Source: Propionibacteriales bacterium (GTDB lineage: Bacteria > Actinomycetota > Actinomycetes > Propionibacteriales > Nocardioidaceae). Taken from it: DNA of 52,581 nucleotides. The stretch covers positions 1-52,581 of the forward strand of contig JAPLCC010000018.1 of NCBI GenBank assembly GCA_026392415.1, in the 5' to 3' direction. Every line of letters begins with the position of its first letter. Position 1 is the stretch's first letter. The notes under the pieces are model-generated. The model was not told the origin of the DNA, did not search any database, and saw only the letters and a list, made by a program, of their open reading frames with translations. Shown one piece after another: positions 34,711-44,775 of the stretch. Position numbers and translations under genes: made by a program.

Positions 34711-35427
34711 ATGACCGAAACCGCCACCCGCCCCGACGGCACTCCGCTGCGTGCCGTTGTCGTCGATGACGAGATCAACATCGCCGAGCTCGTGGCCATG
34801 GCGTTGCGCTACGAGGGCTGGGTCGTGGAGACCGCCCACACCGGGACCGGTGCCGTGGCGGCAGTGCGGGCCCAGAGTCCCGACGTCGTGGTGCTGGACA
34901 TGATGCTGCCCGACTTCGGGGGCATGGAGGTGTTGCGGCGGATCCGGGCCGACGACCCGTCGGTGCCCGTGCTGTTCCTGACCGCGCGCGACGCCGTCGA
35001 GGACCGCGTCGCCGGACTCACCGCGGGCGGCGACGACTACGTCACCAAGCCCTTCTCGCTCGAGGAGCTGGTCGCGCGCCTGCGTGCGCTCGTCCGCCGG
35101 GCCGGTGCAGCCGTCGAACAGGACCGGTCCACCCTGGTGGTCGGCGACCTGTTGATGGACGAGGACAGCCGCGAGGTCACCCGGGCCGGTGAGGAGATCG
35201 CGCTGACCGCGACCGAGTTCGAGCTGCTGCGCTACCTGATGCGCAACCCGCGCCGGGTGCTGAGCAAGGCCCAGATCCTCGACCGTGTCTGGAATTACGA
35301 CTTCGGGGGCCAGGCCAATGTCGTCGAGCTCTACATCTCCTACCTGCGCAAGAAGATCGACGCCGGCCGCGAGCCGATGATCCACACCATGCGCGGTGCC
35401 GGTTACGTCCTGAAGCCGGCCAGCTGA
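34711..35427 (+). CDS. OmpR/PhoB-family response regulator
   Basis: A 238-residue regulator. Receiver domain: VVVDDEINIAELV (acidic pocket), VVVLDMMLPDFGGMEV (phospho-acceptor Asp63), LFLTARDAVEDRV (Thr switch) and YVTKPFSLEELVARL (Lys). The C-terminal winged helix has LTATEFELLRYLMRNPRRVLSKAQIL and VVELYISYLRKKID, ending MIHTMRGAGYVLKP. The ATG at 34711 gives the family N-terminus; a GTG 57 bases upstream would only add a tail that overlaps the palindrome region. The stop overlaps the kinase start (TGATG), so both are coupled. Confidence 0.94.
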   Translation: MTETATRPDGTPLRAVVVDDEINIAELVAMALRYEGWVVETAHTGTGAVAAVRAQSPDVVVLDMMLPDFGGMEVLRRIRADDPSVPVLFLTARDAVEDRVAGLTAGGDDYVTKPFSLEELVARLRALVRRAGAAVEQDRSTLVVGDLLMDEDSREVTRAGEEIALTATEFELLRYLMRNPRRVLSKAQILDRVWNYDFGGQANVVELYISYLRKKIDAGREPMIHTMRGAGYVLKPAS

Positions 35428-36866
35428 TGTTGCCTCGCTCGCTCACCTCGCGACTGACAGTGACGGCGGTCGCGTTGGTGGCGGTGGTGTCACTGCTCAT
35501 CGGCACGGTCACCACCATCGGCATGCGAGCCTGGCTCACCGACCGGCTGGACGACGACGTGGCAGCGGCCTTCACCCGCGTGCAGCGGGTGCCTGACGGC
35601 GTGCCGCGGCCCGGCCCCGGAGGGGGGATCGTGGGGCCTGACGGCGGAGGCTTCGGTCGCGAGGTCGGCATGCTGACTGCGACGCTCTCCGATTCCGGGG
35701 ACCAGGGCACCGTCATTCGCGACCGCGCCGGCGGCAAGGTGAGCCTGGTGGCGCTCGACGACGGCGCCCTGGCGGCGTTGGCAGGGGCCACCGACGGCGG
35801 AGCGCAGACCGTCGACGTGCCGGGTGTCGGGCTCTATCGGGTCGTTGCGCGGGGCGACCAGTCCGGCGCGACCCTGGTCGTCGGGTTGCCCACCGACGAC
35901 GTCGACGAGGTGACCATGTCGCTGGTCCGCTGGGAGATCGCGCTCGCCCTGCTCGGCATCGTCGCCGCCGCCATGGCTGGCTCGGCCGTCGTACGACGCC
36001 AGCTGCGTCCGCTGCGCGAGGTGGCGGCCACGGCACACGCGGTGGCCGAGCTGCCGTTGCATTCGGGCGACATCGGAGTCACCGAGCGGGTGCCCGCGCA
36101 CCTGACGGACCCGCGCACCGAAGCCGGTCAGGTCGGCGCAGCGCTGAACCAGCTCCTGGAGCACGTCGAGTCGTCACTCTCGGCCCGTCATCGCAGTGAG
36201 CAGCAGGTCCGCCAGTTCGTCGCGGATGCGTCCCACGAGTTGCGCACTCCGTTGACCACGATCGCCGGCTACACCGAGCTCGCGCGGCGCCGCGGCGATG
36301 CCGAGACCTCCGCCATGGCACTGGGCAAGGTCGAGGAGGAGGCCGGTCGAATGACCGCACTCGTCGAGGATCTGCTGCTGCTGGCCCGACTCGACGCCGG
36401 CCGGCCGTTGGCAGCCGAGACCGTCGACCTGACCCGATTGTTGCTGGAGGCCGTCGACGACGCCCGGGTCGTCGCCCCCGACCACCGCTGGCAACTCGTG
36501 CTGCCCGAGGACGGCGAACCGATCACGGTGAGCGGTGACGAGCATCGTCTGCACCAGGTGGCGACGAACCTGCTGACGAATGCCCGGAAGTACACCCCGG
36601 CCGGAACCACGGTGACCGTCACCGTGCGCGCTGAGGGATTCGACGTCCACGACGACGGACCGGGATTCTCACCCGAGTTGGCCGCGACGGCGTTCGAGCG
36701 TTTCACTCGGGGCGACGCGTCCCGCCACCGGTCCGACGGCATCGGTCTGGGGCTGGCTCTGGTGAGGGCGATCGTTGCGGCCCACGCGGGCACGGTTGCG
36801 CTCGTCAGTGTGCCGGGAGACACTGTGATCTCCGTGCGATTCGGGGTTTCCGCAAGCCGAAACTAG
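35427..36866 (+). CDS. Sensor histidine kinase
   Basis: A 479-residue membrane kinase. First span SRLTVTAVALVAVVSLLIGTVTTIG (~9-33), an extracellular sensor of ~130 residues with a Gly/Pro-rich patch (GVPRPGPGGGIVGPDGGGFG), a second span (LALLGIVAAAMAGSAVV), HAMP-like RRQLRPLREVAATAHAVAELPL, then HisKA VRQFVADASHELRTPLTTIAG (His270) and HATPase_c: NLLTNARKYTPAG (N box), DDGPGFSP, GIGLGLALVRAI. It forms a pair with the regulator upstream. The MtrB/TcrY-like arrangement is typical of actinobacteria; the signal is unknown. Confidence 0.94.
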   Translation: MLPRSLTSRLTVTAVALVAVVSLLIGTVTTIGMRAWLTDRLDDDVAAAFTRVQRVPDGVPRPGPGGGIVGPDGGGFGREVGMLTATLSDSGDQGTVIRDRAGGKVSLVALDDGALAALAGATDGGAQTVDVPGVGLYRVVARGDQSGATLVVGLPTDDVDEVTMSLVRWEIALALLGIVAAAMAGSAVVRRQLRPLREVAATAHAVAELPLHSGDIGVTERVPAHLTDPRTEAGQVGAALNQLLEHVESSLSARHRSEQQVRQFVADASHELRTPLTTIAGYTELARRRGDAETSAMALGKVEEEAGRMTALVEDLLLLARLDAGRPLAAETVDLTRLLLEAVDDARVVAPDHRWQLVLPEDGEPITVSGDEHRLHQVATNLLTNARKYTPAGTTVTVTVRAEGFDVHDDGPGFSPELAATAFERFTRGDASRHRSDGIGLGLALVRAIVAAHAGTVALVSVPGDTVISVRFGVSASRN

Positions 36867-36928
36867 AACGTGTTCAACGACTCGGATCGGGCTCTGTCAC
36901 GGCTGTCCAGCAGGCTATTTTCTTTACT

Positions 36929-36965
36929 TTGGCAACCCTTCTCAAGCGCCGGTGACATGCGTCAC
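36929..36965 (+). promoter_or_regulatory. Putative promoter with CRP-like palindrome upstream of the secreted protein gene
   Basis: GTGA-CATGCG-TCAC at 36952-36965 is a perfect CRP-core site (GTGA-N6-TCAC). It would overlap the -10 of a possible promoter TTGGCA (36929-36934)-N18-TGACAT (36953-36958). Confidence 0.45.
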
Positions 36966-37027
36966 TCTGGCCCCGCCAGTAGGCAACTCCAAGGCGCTCG
37001 GGGCCACGGCTCCCCAAGGAGAATTGC

Positions 37028-38950
37028 ATGCCCAAGCACCGCCGGCGCCGTCAGGCGCCTACCCCCCACTCCCCACGCCGGTTCGCCGGCATCGCTCTCA
37101 CCACGGCGCTCCTCGCGGCGCTGACGGCGTCCGTGCTGCCGGCCGAGGCCGGGACGACGATCGTCACGCCCACCGAGGCCGGAAGTCCCCCCATCGTCCG
37201 CGGCAGCTCGGTCGACGTGGTCGTCGACCGCGCGGCTGTGAACTACACCCGCTCGAACGCCACGAGCAACTTCACCGCGCAGTCGATCGCGGCGGTCGCA
37301 CTGAGCGGCTGCCGGGGTGACAACCCCGCCGGGACCAACAACTCACCGCGCACCCAGGTGACGGTCACCGACCCGAACGGTGACGTCGTGCTGACCAAGC
37401 TGTCGGAGGTGCGCGACCTCTCGTTCGGTGGCTTCCTCACGAGCCCGGCCAACAAGCCGCTGGCGCCGCAGCCGGCGCCCGGCAACACCAACTACCGCGG
37501 CGGGATCCCCAACAGCGGCGGCGGCTTCTCGGCCACCGTCAACCTCGACGGCAAGCCGGCGGGCATCTACACCGTGACCACGACCGAGACCAACATGGTC
37601 AAGACCGGCCTCGGTGCCTGCACGGTCGGTACGCCGGCGACCACGATGACCGGTTTCGGCAGCACCTTCGTCACTGGCCCGAAGGTCTCGACGCAGACCT
37701 TCGAGTACCGGCCCTGGACCGTCCAGTTCAAGGACGTGTTCGGCAAGGGCAGCGTCCGGGCCAACATCGAGCCGGCTGAGTACCAGTACGCCGTGGACAC
37801 CGCCACCTCGCCGATCACGCAGAGTGCGGCCACCCCGGGTGGTCCGACGGTGAAGTTCTACGGCTTCGACGGCGCCTTCGCGTTGCCTTCGGACCCGGCG
37901 GCCTGTGTCGCCTCCCCGTCCACCTGCCTGCCTGACGTCGCCGCACCCTGTGTGCCGTCCACGGGCTGCACGCCCCGGGTGATGCTCATCAACCGTCCGA
38001 CGACGGCCACGAGCACCGATGCCCTGGTCGGTGTCTTCGACCTGGACACCAAGGCGTTCATCGCGTACGCGTCGCTCAACGGCAAGACGCGCACCCTGAT
38101 GTCGCTCGGCACGGTCAACGACGCGTACTACCACGACCTCCTCAACAAGCTCTCGACCAGCGCGGCGGCCCAGGGTGTTGACCTGGCCTCGATCCTCGCG
38201 ACCGAGGTGAGCGTCGGCAACGGTCAGAAGAAGGTGTCCCTCAGCCTGCTCAATGGTCTGCAGATCGACCCGAGCAGTTCCCCGGGTGGTGTGCAGATCA
38301 CGACCGACGCGACGGTCCAGGCCGGCGTGATCCTGGACATCTACTCCTCGCTGCGGCTCACTGGCGGCGCGTGTGTCGCCAACAGCGCCGACTCGAGCAC
38401 GGAGCCGAACCGGTACACCCGCAACGAGAACAACGGCTACAACGTGACGAAGTCCGACCTGCTGCCTGAGGTCCCCACCGTGGGACCGCTGGGCGTTCTC
38501 GTGGGCGGACCGCTCTACCACATCACGGGCAAGTTCAACTCGGACGCACTGGTCAACACCGCGACCGCTGCGATCGGGGTCGACACGGCTGCTGGGAACC
38601 CCAACGGCCTCCCGGTGTGGATCTCGCCGTTCCTCGGTGGCATCCACACGGCCAAGCCGAAGACGATGGACTTCCTCGGCACCGGGACCTGGTCGGCGAG
38701 TGAGTCGCCGGTCCTCACCGGTTGCCTGGTCGTCGACTTCCTTCTCGGGACGGGTGTGGCTGTCTACAACAACCCGCTCCCGGTCGGTTTCGGCACCATC
38801 TTCGACCCGCTGGCGACACCGACCCCGGCTGCTGAGCAGCTCACGGACGCGGTGAACGACGCGGTCGACCAGGTGGTGGGTCTGGCGAGCGCCAACCCGA
38901 CGGTCAGCGCCCTGCTGACCCAGGTGACGGCGCTGCTGCCGCTCAGCTGA
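37028..38950 (+). CDS. Large secreted protein of unknown function
   Basis: A 640-residue exported protein without a recognised family. Basic N-terminus (MPKHRRRRQ), signal helix GIALTTALLAALTASVL and a cleavage-like AEA-G near residue 42. The mature chain is rich in Thr, Gly, Asn, Val and Pro, typical of beta-rich surface proteins. Notable stretches: VVVDRAAVNYTRSNATSNF, FEYRPWTVQFKDVFGKGSVRANIEPAEY (quoted in part: FEYRPWTVQFKDVFGKGS), a four-Cys segment AACVASPSTCLPDVAAPCVPSTGC, then LTDAVNDAVDQVVGL near the end. No membrane anchor or sorting signal is seen at the C-terminus, so it is probably released or held by contacts. AAGGAGAATTGC is a strong ribosome-binding site. It lies between the two-component genes and the export cassette and ends in a strong terminator. 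Confidence 0.75.
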   Translation: MPKHRRRRQAPTPHSPRRFAGIALTTALLAALTASVLPAEAGTTIVTPTEAGSPPIVRGSSVDVVVDRAAVNYTRSNATSNFTAQSIAAVALSGCRGDNPAGTNNSPRTQVTVTDPNGDVVLTKLSEVRDLSFGGFLTSPANKPLAPQPAPGNTNYRGGIPNSGGGFSATVNLDGKPAGIYTVTTTETNMVKTGLGACTVGTPATTMTGFGSTFVTGPKVSTQTFEYRPWTVQFKDVFGKGSVRANIEPAEYQYAVDTATSPITQSAATPGGPTVKFYGFDGAFALPSDPAACVASPSTCLPDVAAPCVPSTGCTPRVMLINRPTTATSTDALVGVFDLDTKAFIAYASLNGKTRTLMSLGTVNDAYYHDLLNKLSTSAAAQGVDLASILATEVSVGNGQKKVSLSLLNGLQIDPSSSPGGVQITTDATVQAGVILDIYSSLRLTGGACVANSADSSTEPNRYTRNENNGYNVTKSDLLPEVPTVGPLGVLVGGPLYHITGKFNSDALVNTATAAIGVDTAAGNPNGLPVWISPFLGGIHTAKPKTMDFLGTGTWSASESPVLTGCLVVDFLLGTGVAVYNNPLPVGFGTIFDPLATPTPAAEQLTDAVNDAVDQVVGLASANPTVSALLTQVTALLPLS

Positions 38951-38957
38951 TCACCGG

Positions 38958-38998
38958 ACCGGGCCGGGTGGGACGTCGTCCCACCCGGCCCGGTTCTC
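38958..38998 (+). terminator. Strong Rho-independent terminator
   Basis: A perfect 17-bp stem (38958-38974 with 38978-38994) around a GTC loop, followed by TCTCATTT. It ends the secreted protein transcript. Confidence 0.9.
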
Positions 38999-39079
38999 AT
39001 TTCTGGCGGCTCAGGGCTCACAGCACCCGCACAGGCAGACCCGAGCGAGCCCACAGTCCGCACCACGAGGGTCGGACTC

Positions 39080-40279
39080 GTGAAACGACTGCTCTCGCGC
39101 GTGCGCCCGCCGTGGCACCGTCCCCGCCGACTCGTGCTCGTCCTCCTCGCTCTCGTCGTCGTCTCGGGCGTGGCAGGGGCATGGCTGTTGTTGCGCGACG
39201 ACGCCCCTGCCGCGGCGGCCTCGACCACTGCGACGGTCGCTTCCCAGACGCTGAAGGAGACCGTGACGGCCAGCGGCACGGTCGCCGCCGCCACCACGGC
39301 TGAGCTTTCGTTCGCCGTCAGTGGCACCGTCACCGATGTCTTCGTGGAGCCGGGTGACACGGTGCGCAAGGGCCAGAAGCTCGCGGCGATCGACGACACC
39401 GTGCTGCAGGCGGAGCTGGCTGCCGCGCAGAGCGCTCTCGACGCCGCGCAGACCGCGCAGTCCGAACACCTCTCCGACGGATCGTCCGACGAGCAGGTGG
39501 CCGCCGACGAGGCTGCGGTCGTGTCGGCCGAGTCGAGCCTGGCCCAGGCCGAGGAGGCCGTGTCTGACGCCGTTCTCCGCTCGACCACCGCTGGCACGGT
39601 CACGGCGGTCGGCCTCGAGGTCGACGACACGGTCGGCAGTTCGGGCGGGACCGGCGGCAACACCGACGCCTCGGCGGACGCGGCCACAGGCACGGTCACG
39701 GTGGTCTCCACCGGTCGGTTCGTCGTCGAGGCGACCGTCGCGAGTGCTGACGTCGAGAAGCTCACGAAGGGACTCCAGGCCGAGATGACGGTCAGCGGCA
39801 TCGACGAGACCGTCTACGGCACGGTGCAGGAGGTCGGTCTCGTCGCCGAGACGGACCAGAACGGTGCCGCAGCGTTCCCGGTGACCGTCGCCGTCACCGA
39901 TGCGCGCGACGACCTCTTCGGCGGTACGTCGGCCGACCTCGCGATCGTGGTCAGCCAGCGCGCCGATGTGGTGACCGTCGACAGCCGAGCGGTGCAGACC
40001 GATGGCGACACGACGTACGTCGACAAGGTCACCGACACGACGACAGGGGATTCCACCCGGACCGAGATCGAGATCGGCGAGATCAGCGGCATGGCCACCG
40101 AGGTCGTGTCCGGTCTCGTCGAGGGCGACGTGGTCGTGGTGCCCGGTTTCACCGGTCCCGGAGGGGGCGGCGGGAACCAGGACATGCAGGAGATGCAGGA
40201 GCTGATGCGGGAGCGGATCGAGCAGGGCGGGCAGCTGCCTCCCGGTGGCTTCATCCAGGGTCCGGGCGGCGGCCAGTGA
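39080..40279 (+). CDS. HlyD/MacA-like efflux adaptor (periplasmic-adaptor type)
   Basis: A 399-residue membrane-anchored adaptor. One N-terminal span (RLVLVLLALVVVSGVAGAWLLL, ~18-39). The lipoyl-like barrel starts TVTASGTVAAATTAELSFAVSGTV and VEPGDTVRKGQKLAAID. A short coiled coil QAELAAAQSALDAAQTAQ follows, then the second lipoyl half (LRSTTAGTVTAVGLEVDD) and beta-barrel domains. The C-terminal tail is Met/Gln- and Gly-rich (DMQEMQELMRERIEQGG). It would bridge the MacB-type transporter to the cell surface. Its stop overlaps the ATPase start (GTGA). GTG start; the sequence GAGGGTCGG precedes it. Confidence 0.88.
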   Translation: MKRLLSRVRPPWHRPRRLVLVLLALVVVSGVAGAWLLLRDDAPAAAASTTATVASQTLKETVTASGTVAAATTAELSFAVSGTVTDVFVEPGDTVRKGQKLAAIDDTVLQAELAAAQSALDAAQTAQSEHLSDGSSDEQVAADEAAVVSAESSLAQAEEAVSDAVLRSTTAGTVTAVGLEVDDTVGSSGGTGGNTDASADAATGTVTVVSTGRFVVEATVASADVEKLTKGLQAEMTVSGIDETVYGTVQEVGLVAETDQNGAAAFPVTVAVTDARDDLFGGTSADLAIVVSQRADVVTVDSRAVQTDGDTTYVDKVTDTTTGDSTRTEIEIGEISGMATEVVSGLVEGDVVVVPGFTGPGGGGGNQDMQEMQELMRERIEQGGQLPPGGFIQGPGGGQ

Positions 40280-40982
40280 GCGCGCTCATCGAGCTCGACG
40301 GAGTCCGCAAGACCTACCGCTCGGGATCGGTCGAGTTCGAGGCGCTGCGCGGCATCGACATGACCGTCCAGACGGGGGAGTACGTCGCCGTGATCGGCCC
40401 GTCCGGTTCTGGCAAGTCCACGCTGATGAACGTGCTCGGCTGCCTCGACCTGCCGACGGAGGGCCGCTACGTCCTGGCGGGGGATGACACGTCCCTCCTC
40501 GACGAAGCGGCGCTCGCGACGATCCGCAATCGCCGGATCGGCTTCGTGTTCCAGCAGTTCAACCTGCTGGCGTCGATGCCCGCCTGGCGCAACGTCGAAC
40601 TGCCTCTCGTCTACGCCGGAATCCCGCGGGCCGAGCGCCGCGAGCGCGCGGAAGCCGCGCTGTCACGGGTCGGGCTCGCCGACCGGCTGGCCAACCGACC
40701 CGGGGAGCTGTCGGGTGGCCAGCAGCAGCGGGTCGCCGTCGCGCGCGCCCTGGTGACGGAGCCGGACCTGCTGCTCGCCGACGAGCCGACGGGCAATCTC
40801 GACTCGGCTTCCACTCGCGACGTGCTGGCTCTGTTCGACGAGCTGCACGAGGCCGGTCGCACGATCGTGCTGATCACCCACGAGCCCGACGTCGCCTCCC
40901 GCGCTGGACGCAACCTGGTCATCGACGACGGGCTGATCACCAGCGATCGTCCCCGCTCGACGCTCCGCGGCGTGGGTGTCCG

Positions 40983-40986
<4 letters not shown>
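40276..40986 (+). CDS. MacB/LolD-type ABC transporter ATPase
   Basis: A 236-residue ATPase of the MacB-LolD-SalX group. Walker A GPSGSGKSTLMN (~39-50), Q-loop IGFVFQQFNLL, signature LSGGQQQRVAVARAL, Walker B LLLADEPTGNLDS, H-loop IVLITHEPDV. The GNLD (D-loop) form is typical of the group. It overlaps its neighbours on both sides by 4 bases. Confidence 0.94.
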
Positions 40987-42209
<1,223 letters not shown>

Positions 42210-42246
42210 GCACAGTGCGATGCCCAACTCCCGGAAGAGAGCACCC

Positions 42247-43050
42247 ATGACCTCCCGTCCCCCTTTCCTCCCACTCCGATCGGTCGGTGCCATGGCCACC
42301 GGTGTCGCGCTGGCCGGACTGCTCGTCGGCTGCGGCGGTGACGACGGCGCGAGCAACGATGCTGCCGCGCCGACCTCAGCGGCCGCGGCCGACGGCCCCG
42401 GCGGTGCACCCGGTGGCGCGCCCGGCGGCATGCCGGGCGCGTTCGGCGAGATCGCAGCAGTGGACGGCGACGTCCTCCAGGTCCGCAGCCCGATGACCGG
42501 CCAGGTGGCGGTGACGGTCACCGGTACGACGACGATCTCGGACCAGGCGGCCGGCACTCTGGCCGATGTCGAGACAGGGATGTGTGTCGTCGTGCGGAGC
42601 GCGGCGAGCGACGACGCCCCAGCACCCGGAAGCGGTACGCCGACGGAGGTCGACGCGGCATCGGTGTCCGTCGTCGCGGCTGGCGACGACGGATGCGCCG
42701 CGGGCGGGTTCGGTGGGGGACCGGGGGGCGGTGAACGCCCGAGCGACCTGCCGACCGACCTGCCGACCGATCGGCCCTCGGGAATGCCTGAGGGCATGCA
42801 GATGGGCTTCGGCACCGGCGGCGAGGTCACGACCGTCACCGCCGCCGGTTTCGTCGTGAAGGGTGTCGACGGCGACGTGAGCGTCACGGTCGGCGACGAC
42901 ACGACGTACACGAAGCAGGTCGCGTCCGACGCGACGGCGCTGACCGTCGGCCGCTGTGTCCGCGTGACCGGTGACGCCGACGACGTGGGTGCGGTCATGG
43001 CTGAGTCGATCCAGGTCAGCGATGCGGTGGACGACCAGTGCGGGCGCTGA
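42247..43050 (+). CDS. Lipoprotein with repeated DUF5666-like domains and Gly/Pro linkers
   Basis: A 267-residue lipoprotein: signal ATGVALAGLLVGC with lipobox LVGC near residue 31 and a Gly-Pro-Ala linker (PGGAPGGAPGGMPG). Two OB-like beta domains of DUF5666 type: EIAAVDGDVLQVRSPMTGQVAVTVTGTTTIS and EVTTVTAAGFVVKGVDGDVSVTVGDDTTYTK (both quoted in part: DGDVLQVRSPMTG, VKGVDGDVSVTVGDD). The two domains resemble each other (GDVSVTV), so they are internal duplicates separated by a Pro/Asp/Gly linker (DLPTDLPTDRPSGMPEGM). The gene starts 38 bases after the permease and overlaps the second adaptor by 13 bases. Confidence 0.75.
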   Translation: MTSRPPFLPLRSVGAMATGVALAGLLVGCGGDDGASNDAAAPTSAAAADGPGGAPGGAPGGMPGAFGEIAAVDGDVLQVRSPMTGQVAVTVTGTTTISDQAAGTLADVETGMCVVVRSAASDDAPAPGSGTPTEVDAASVSVVAAGDDGCAAGGFGGGPGGGERPSDLPTDLPTDRPSGMPEGMQMGFGTGGEVTTVTAAGFVVKGVDGDVSVTVGDDTTYTKQVASDATALTVGRCVRVTGDADDVGAVMAESIQVSDAVDDQCGR

Positions 43051-44690
43051 TCCGGTCCCGCCGGGTGGCGCTGCCGCTCGCGGCGGTGGCGCTTGCTGGC
43101 ACGGGCATCGCGGCGTACGGCGTCGTGGCGGACGAGGGCGCGCAGTACCGCACGGTCGCGGCCGGTGTGGGCGACGTCGACCAGGTGCTCGGGCTGTCCG
43201 GCGTGGTGGAGTCGAGCGGTCGCTCCGACCTCGCGCTCGGCACCGGCGGGACGGTCGCGAAGGTGCGGGTGGAGCAGGGTGACGAGGTCGAGCAGGGCGA
43301 CGTGATCGCCGTGCTGGATCGAGCGGCACTGCGGGCCGCCGTGGACCGGGCGCAGTCCGACCTGGCCGCGGCGAGGGCGCAGCTGGCCGGGGACAAGGAC
43401 GCGCAGACCAGCGCCGTGGCGAGTGCGACGGAGCCCGCGGACGACGTGGCGTCCGCCCCCGTGGCGGCACCATCGACGGTAGAGCCGGTACGGGAGAGTG
43501 GTCCGACGGAGCCTGCGAACGGCCCCCTGCTCGCGCAGCTGGTCGCCCAGCAGGACGCCGTACTCGCAGCCCAGTCGACAGCGAGCGCCGCTCTGGCCAG
43601 CGCGGACGCGGCGCTGAGCACGCAGGAACAGGCCTGCGCCGTCGTGGAGGCTCCTGCCGAACCGACGGAGGGCGGGACCGACGAACCCGCCGCCGAGCCG
43701 TCGAGCCAGCTCGGCGACGAATGCACAGCGGCACTGGCGGCGGTGCAGTCGGCCCAGTCGGCCACGGCGACGGCCCAGACCGCGTTGCAGGCGGCGCTCG
43801 AGGAGCTGGGTGGCACGCTGACCACCGCCCTCGGGTCCGTCGATGCCGGCGACCAGACCGACACGGGCGACATCCCGGAGTCCACAGGAAGCCCCGAATC
43901 CACGGGAAGCCCCGAATCCACGGGTAGCCCGGAGTCCACGGGTAGCCCCACCGTCCGGACCGTCACTGCCGCGACCCTCGCCGCTGACCAGGCCGCTATC
44001 GACCGTGCCGCAGCGGAGCTGGCGTCGGCGCGTGCCAGCCTTCGCGCGGCCGTCGTTCGCGCTCCTGCCGACGGCAAGGTGGTGTCGCTGTCGGTCGCGC
44101 CGGGGGACCGGGTGGCCGGCGGCGACGCCGTTGCGGTCGTGGTCGCACCCGGTCTGACGACCGTGTCGCTCGCTGTCACGGCGACCCAGGCGGCCCAGCT
44201 CGCCATCGGCACGGAGGTCGACGTCACGCCTGCCGGTGCGACCGATGTCCTCGCCGGCACGATCAGCAGGGTCGAGAAGATCCCCTCTTCCGACGCGACC
44301 TCCGGATCGGACACGACCTACCCCGTCGAGGTCGTCCTCGACGAGCGCGACCTCGCGCTGCCCGACGGCATCCCGGCATCGGTGGCCGTCGTCGTCGGCA
44401 GTGCCGATGACGTCGTCACCGTGCCCGCCTCGGCAGTGGTCGACGGTGTCGTGACCGTGCTCGAGGCAGGCCTGCCGAAACAGACCCGGGTGACGACCGG
44501 GATCGTCGGCAGCACCGAGGTCGAGGTCGTCGACGGGCTCGAGGCCGGGGCGGAGGTGGTGCTGGCCGACCTGGGTGCCGAGCTCCCGACGGGGGAGAGC
44601 GAGGACCAGGGCCCGGTCGGCGTCCGGTTCGGGGACGGCGGTGGCTTCACCGGCGGCGGACCCCCGGTCGGTGGTCCACCGGGACGGTGA
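43038..44690 (+). CDS. Second HlyD/MacA-like adaptor with SPESTG repeat linker
   Basis: A 550-residue adaptor, longer than the first (399). N-terminal anchor RVALPLAAVALAGTGIAAYGVV, lipoyl-type barrel VLGLSGVVESSGRSDLALGTGG and VEQGDEVEQGDVIAVLD, and a long helical hairpin with alanine-rich heptads (AAVDRAQSDLAAARAQL ... SAQSAQSATATAQTALQAAL). The hairpin is interrupted by low-complexity insertions, including four PESTGS units (43875-43946). After a second lipoyl half (RAPADGKVVSLSVAPGDRV) come beta-barrel and membrane-proximal domains. It ends Gly/Pro-rich. The start overlaps the lipoprotein by 13 bases; it lies downstream of the ABC genes, so one exporter has two candidate adaptors. Confidence 0.85.
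   Translation: MRALIRSRRVALPLAAVALAGTGIAAYGVVADEGAQYRTVAAGVGDVDQVLGLSGVVESSGRSDLALGTGGTVAKVRVEQGDEVEQGDVIAVLDRAALRAAVDRAQSDLAAARAQLAGDKDAQTSAVASATEPADDVASAPVAAPSTVEPVRESGPTEPANGPLLAQLVAQQDAVLAAQSTASAALASADAALSTQEQACAVVEAPAEPTEGGTDEPAAEPSSQLGDECTAALAAVQSAQSATATAQTALQAALEELGGTLTTALGSVDAGDQTDTGDIPESTGSPESTGSPESTGSPESTGSPTVRTVTAATLAADQAAIDRAAAELASARASLRAAVVRAPADGKVVSLSVAPGDRVAGGDAVAVVVAPGLTTVSLAVTATQAAQLAIGTEVDVTPAGATDVLAGTISRVEKIPSSDATSGSDTTYPVEVVLDERDLALPDGIPASVAVVVGSADDVVTVPASAVVDGVVTVLEAGLPKQTRVTTGIVGSTEVEVVDGLEAGAEVVLADLGAELPTGESEDQGPVGVRFGDGGGFTGGGPPVGGPPGR
43875..43946 (+). repeat. Four 18-bp tandem repeats encoding PESTGS
   Basis: In-frame units of the form CCCGAATCCACGGGAAGC, with only silent or near-silent differences, encode four copies of PESTGS in the linker of the second adaptor. 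Confidence 0.85.
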
Positions 44691-44775
44691 CCACGGAGCA
44701 GGCCCACGGCGCACGATGCGTCCACCGCGCGGCAAACCGGTGGCATCCGGTCGCAGTGTGGGTCACGCTGCGCTG

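Noticed and set aside
43875..43946. Short tandem repeats as a CRISPR array
   Set aside because: The 18-bp units are contiguous with no spacers and encode PESTGS in frame.
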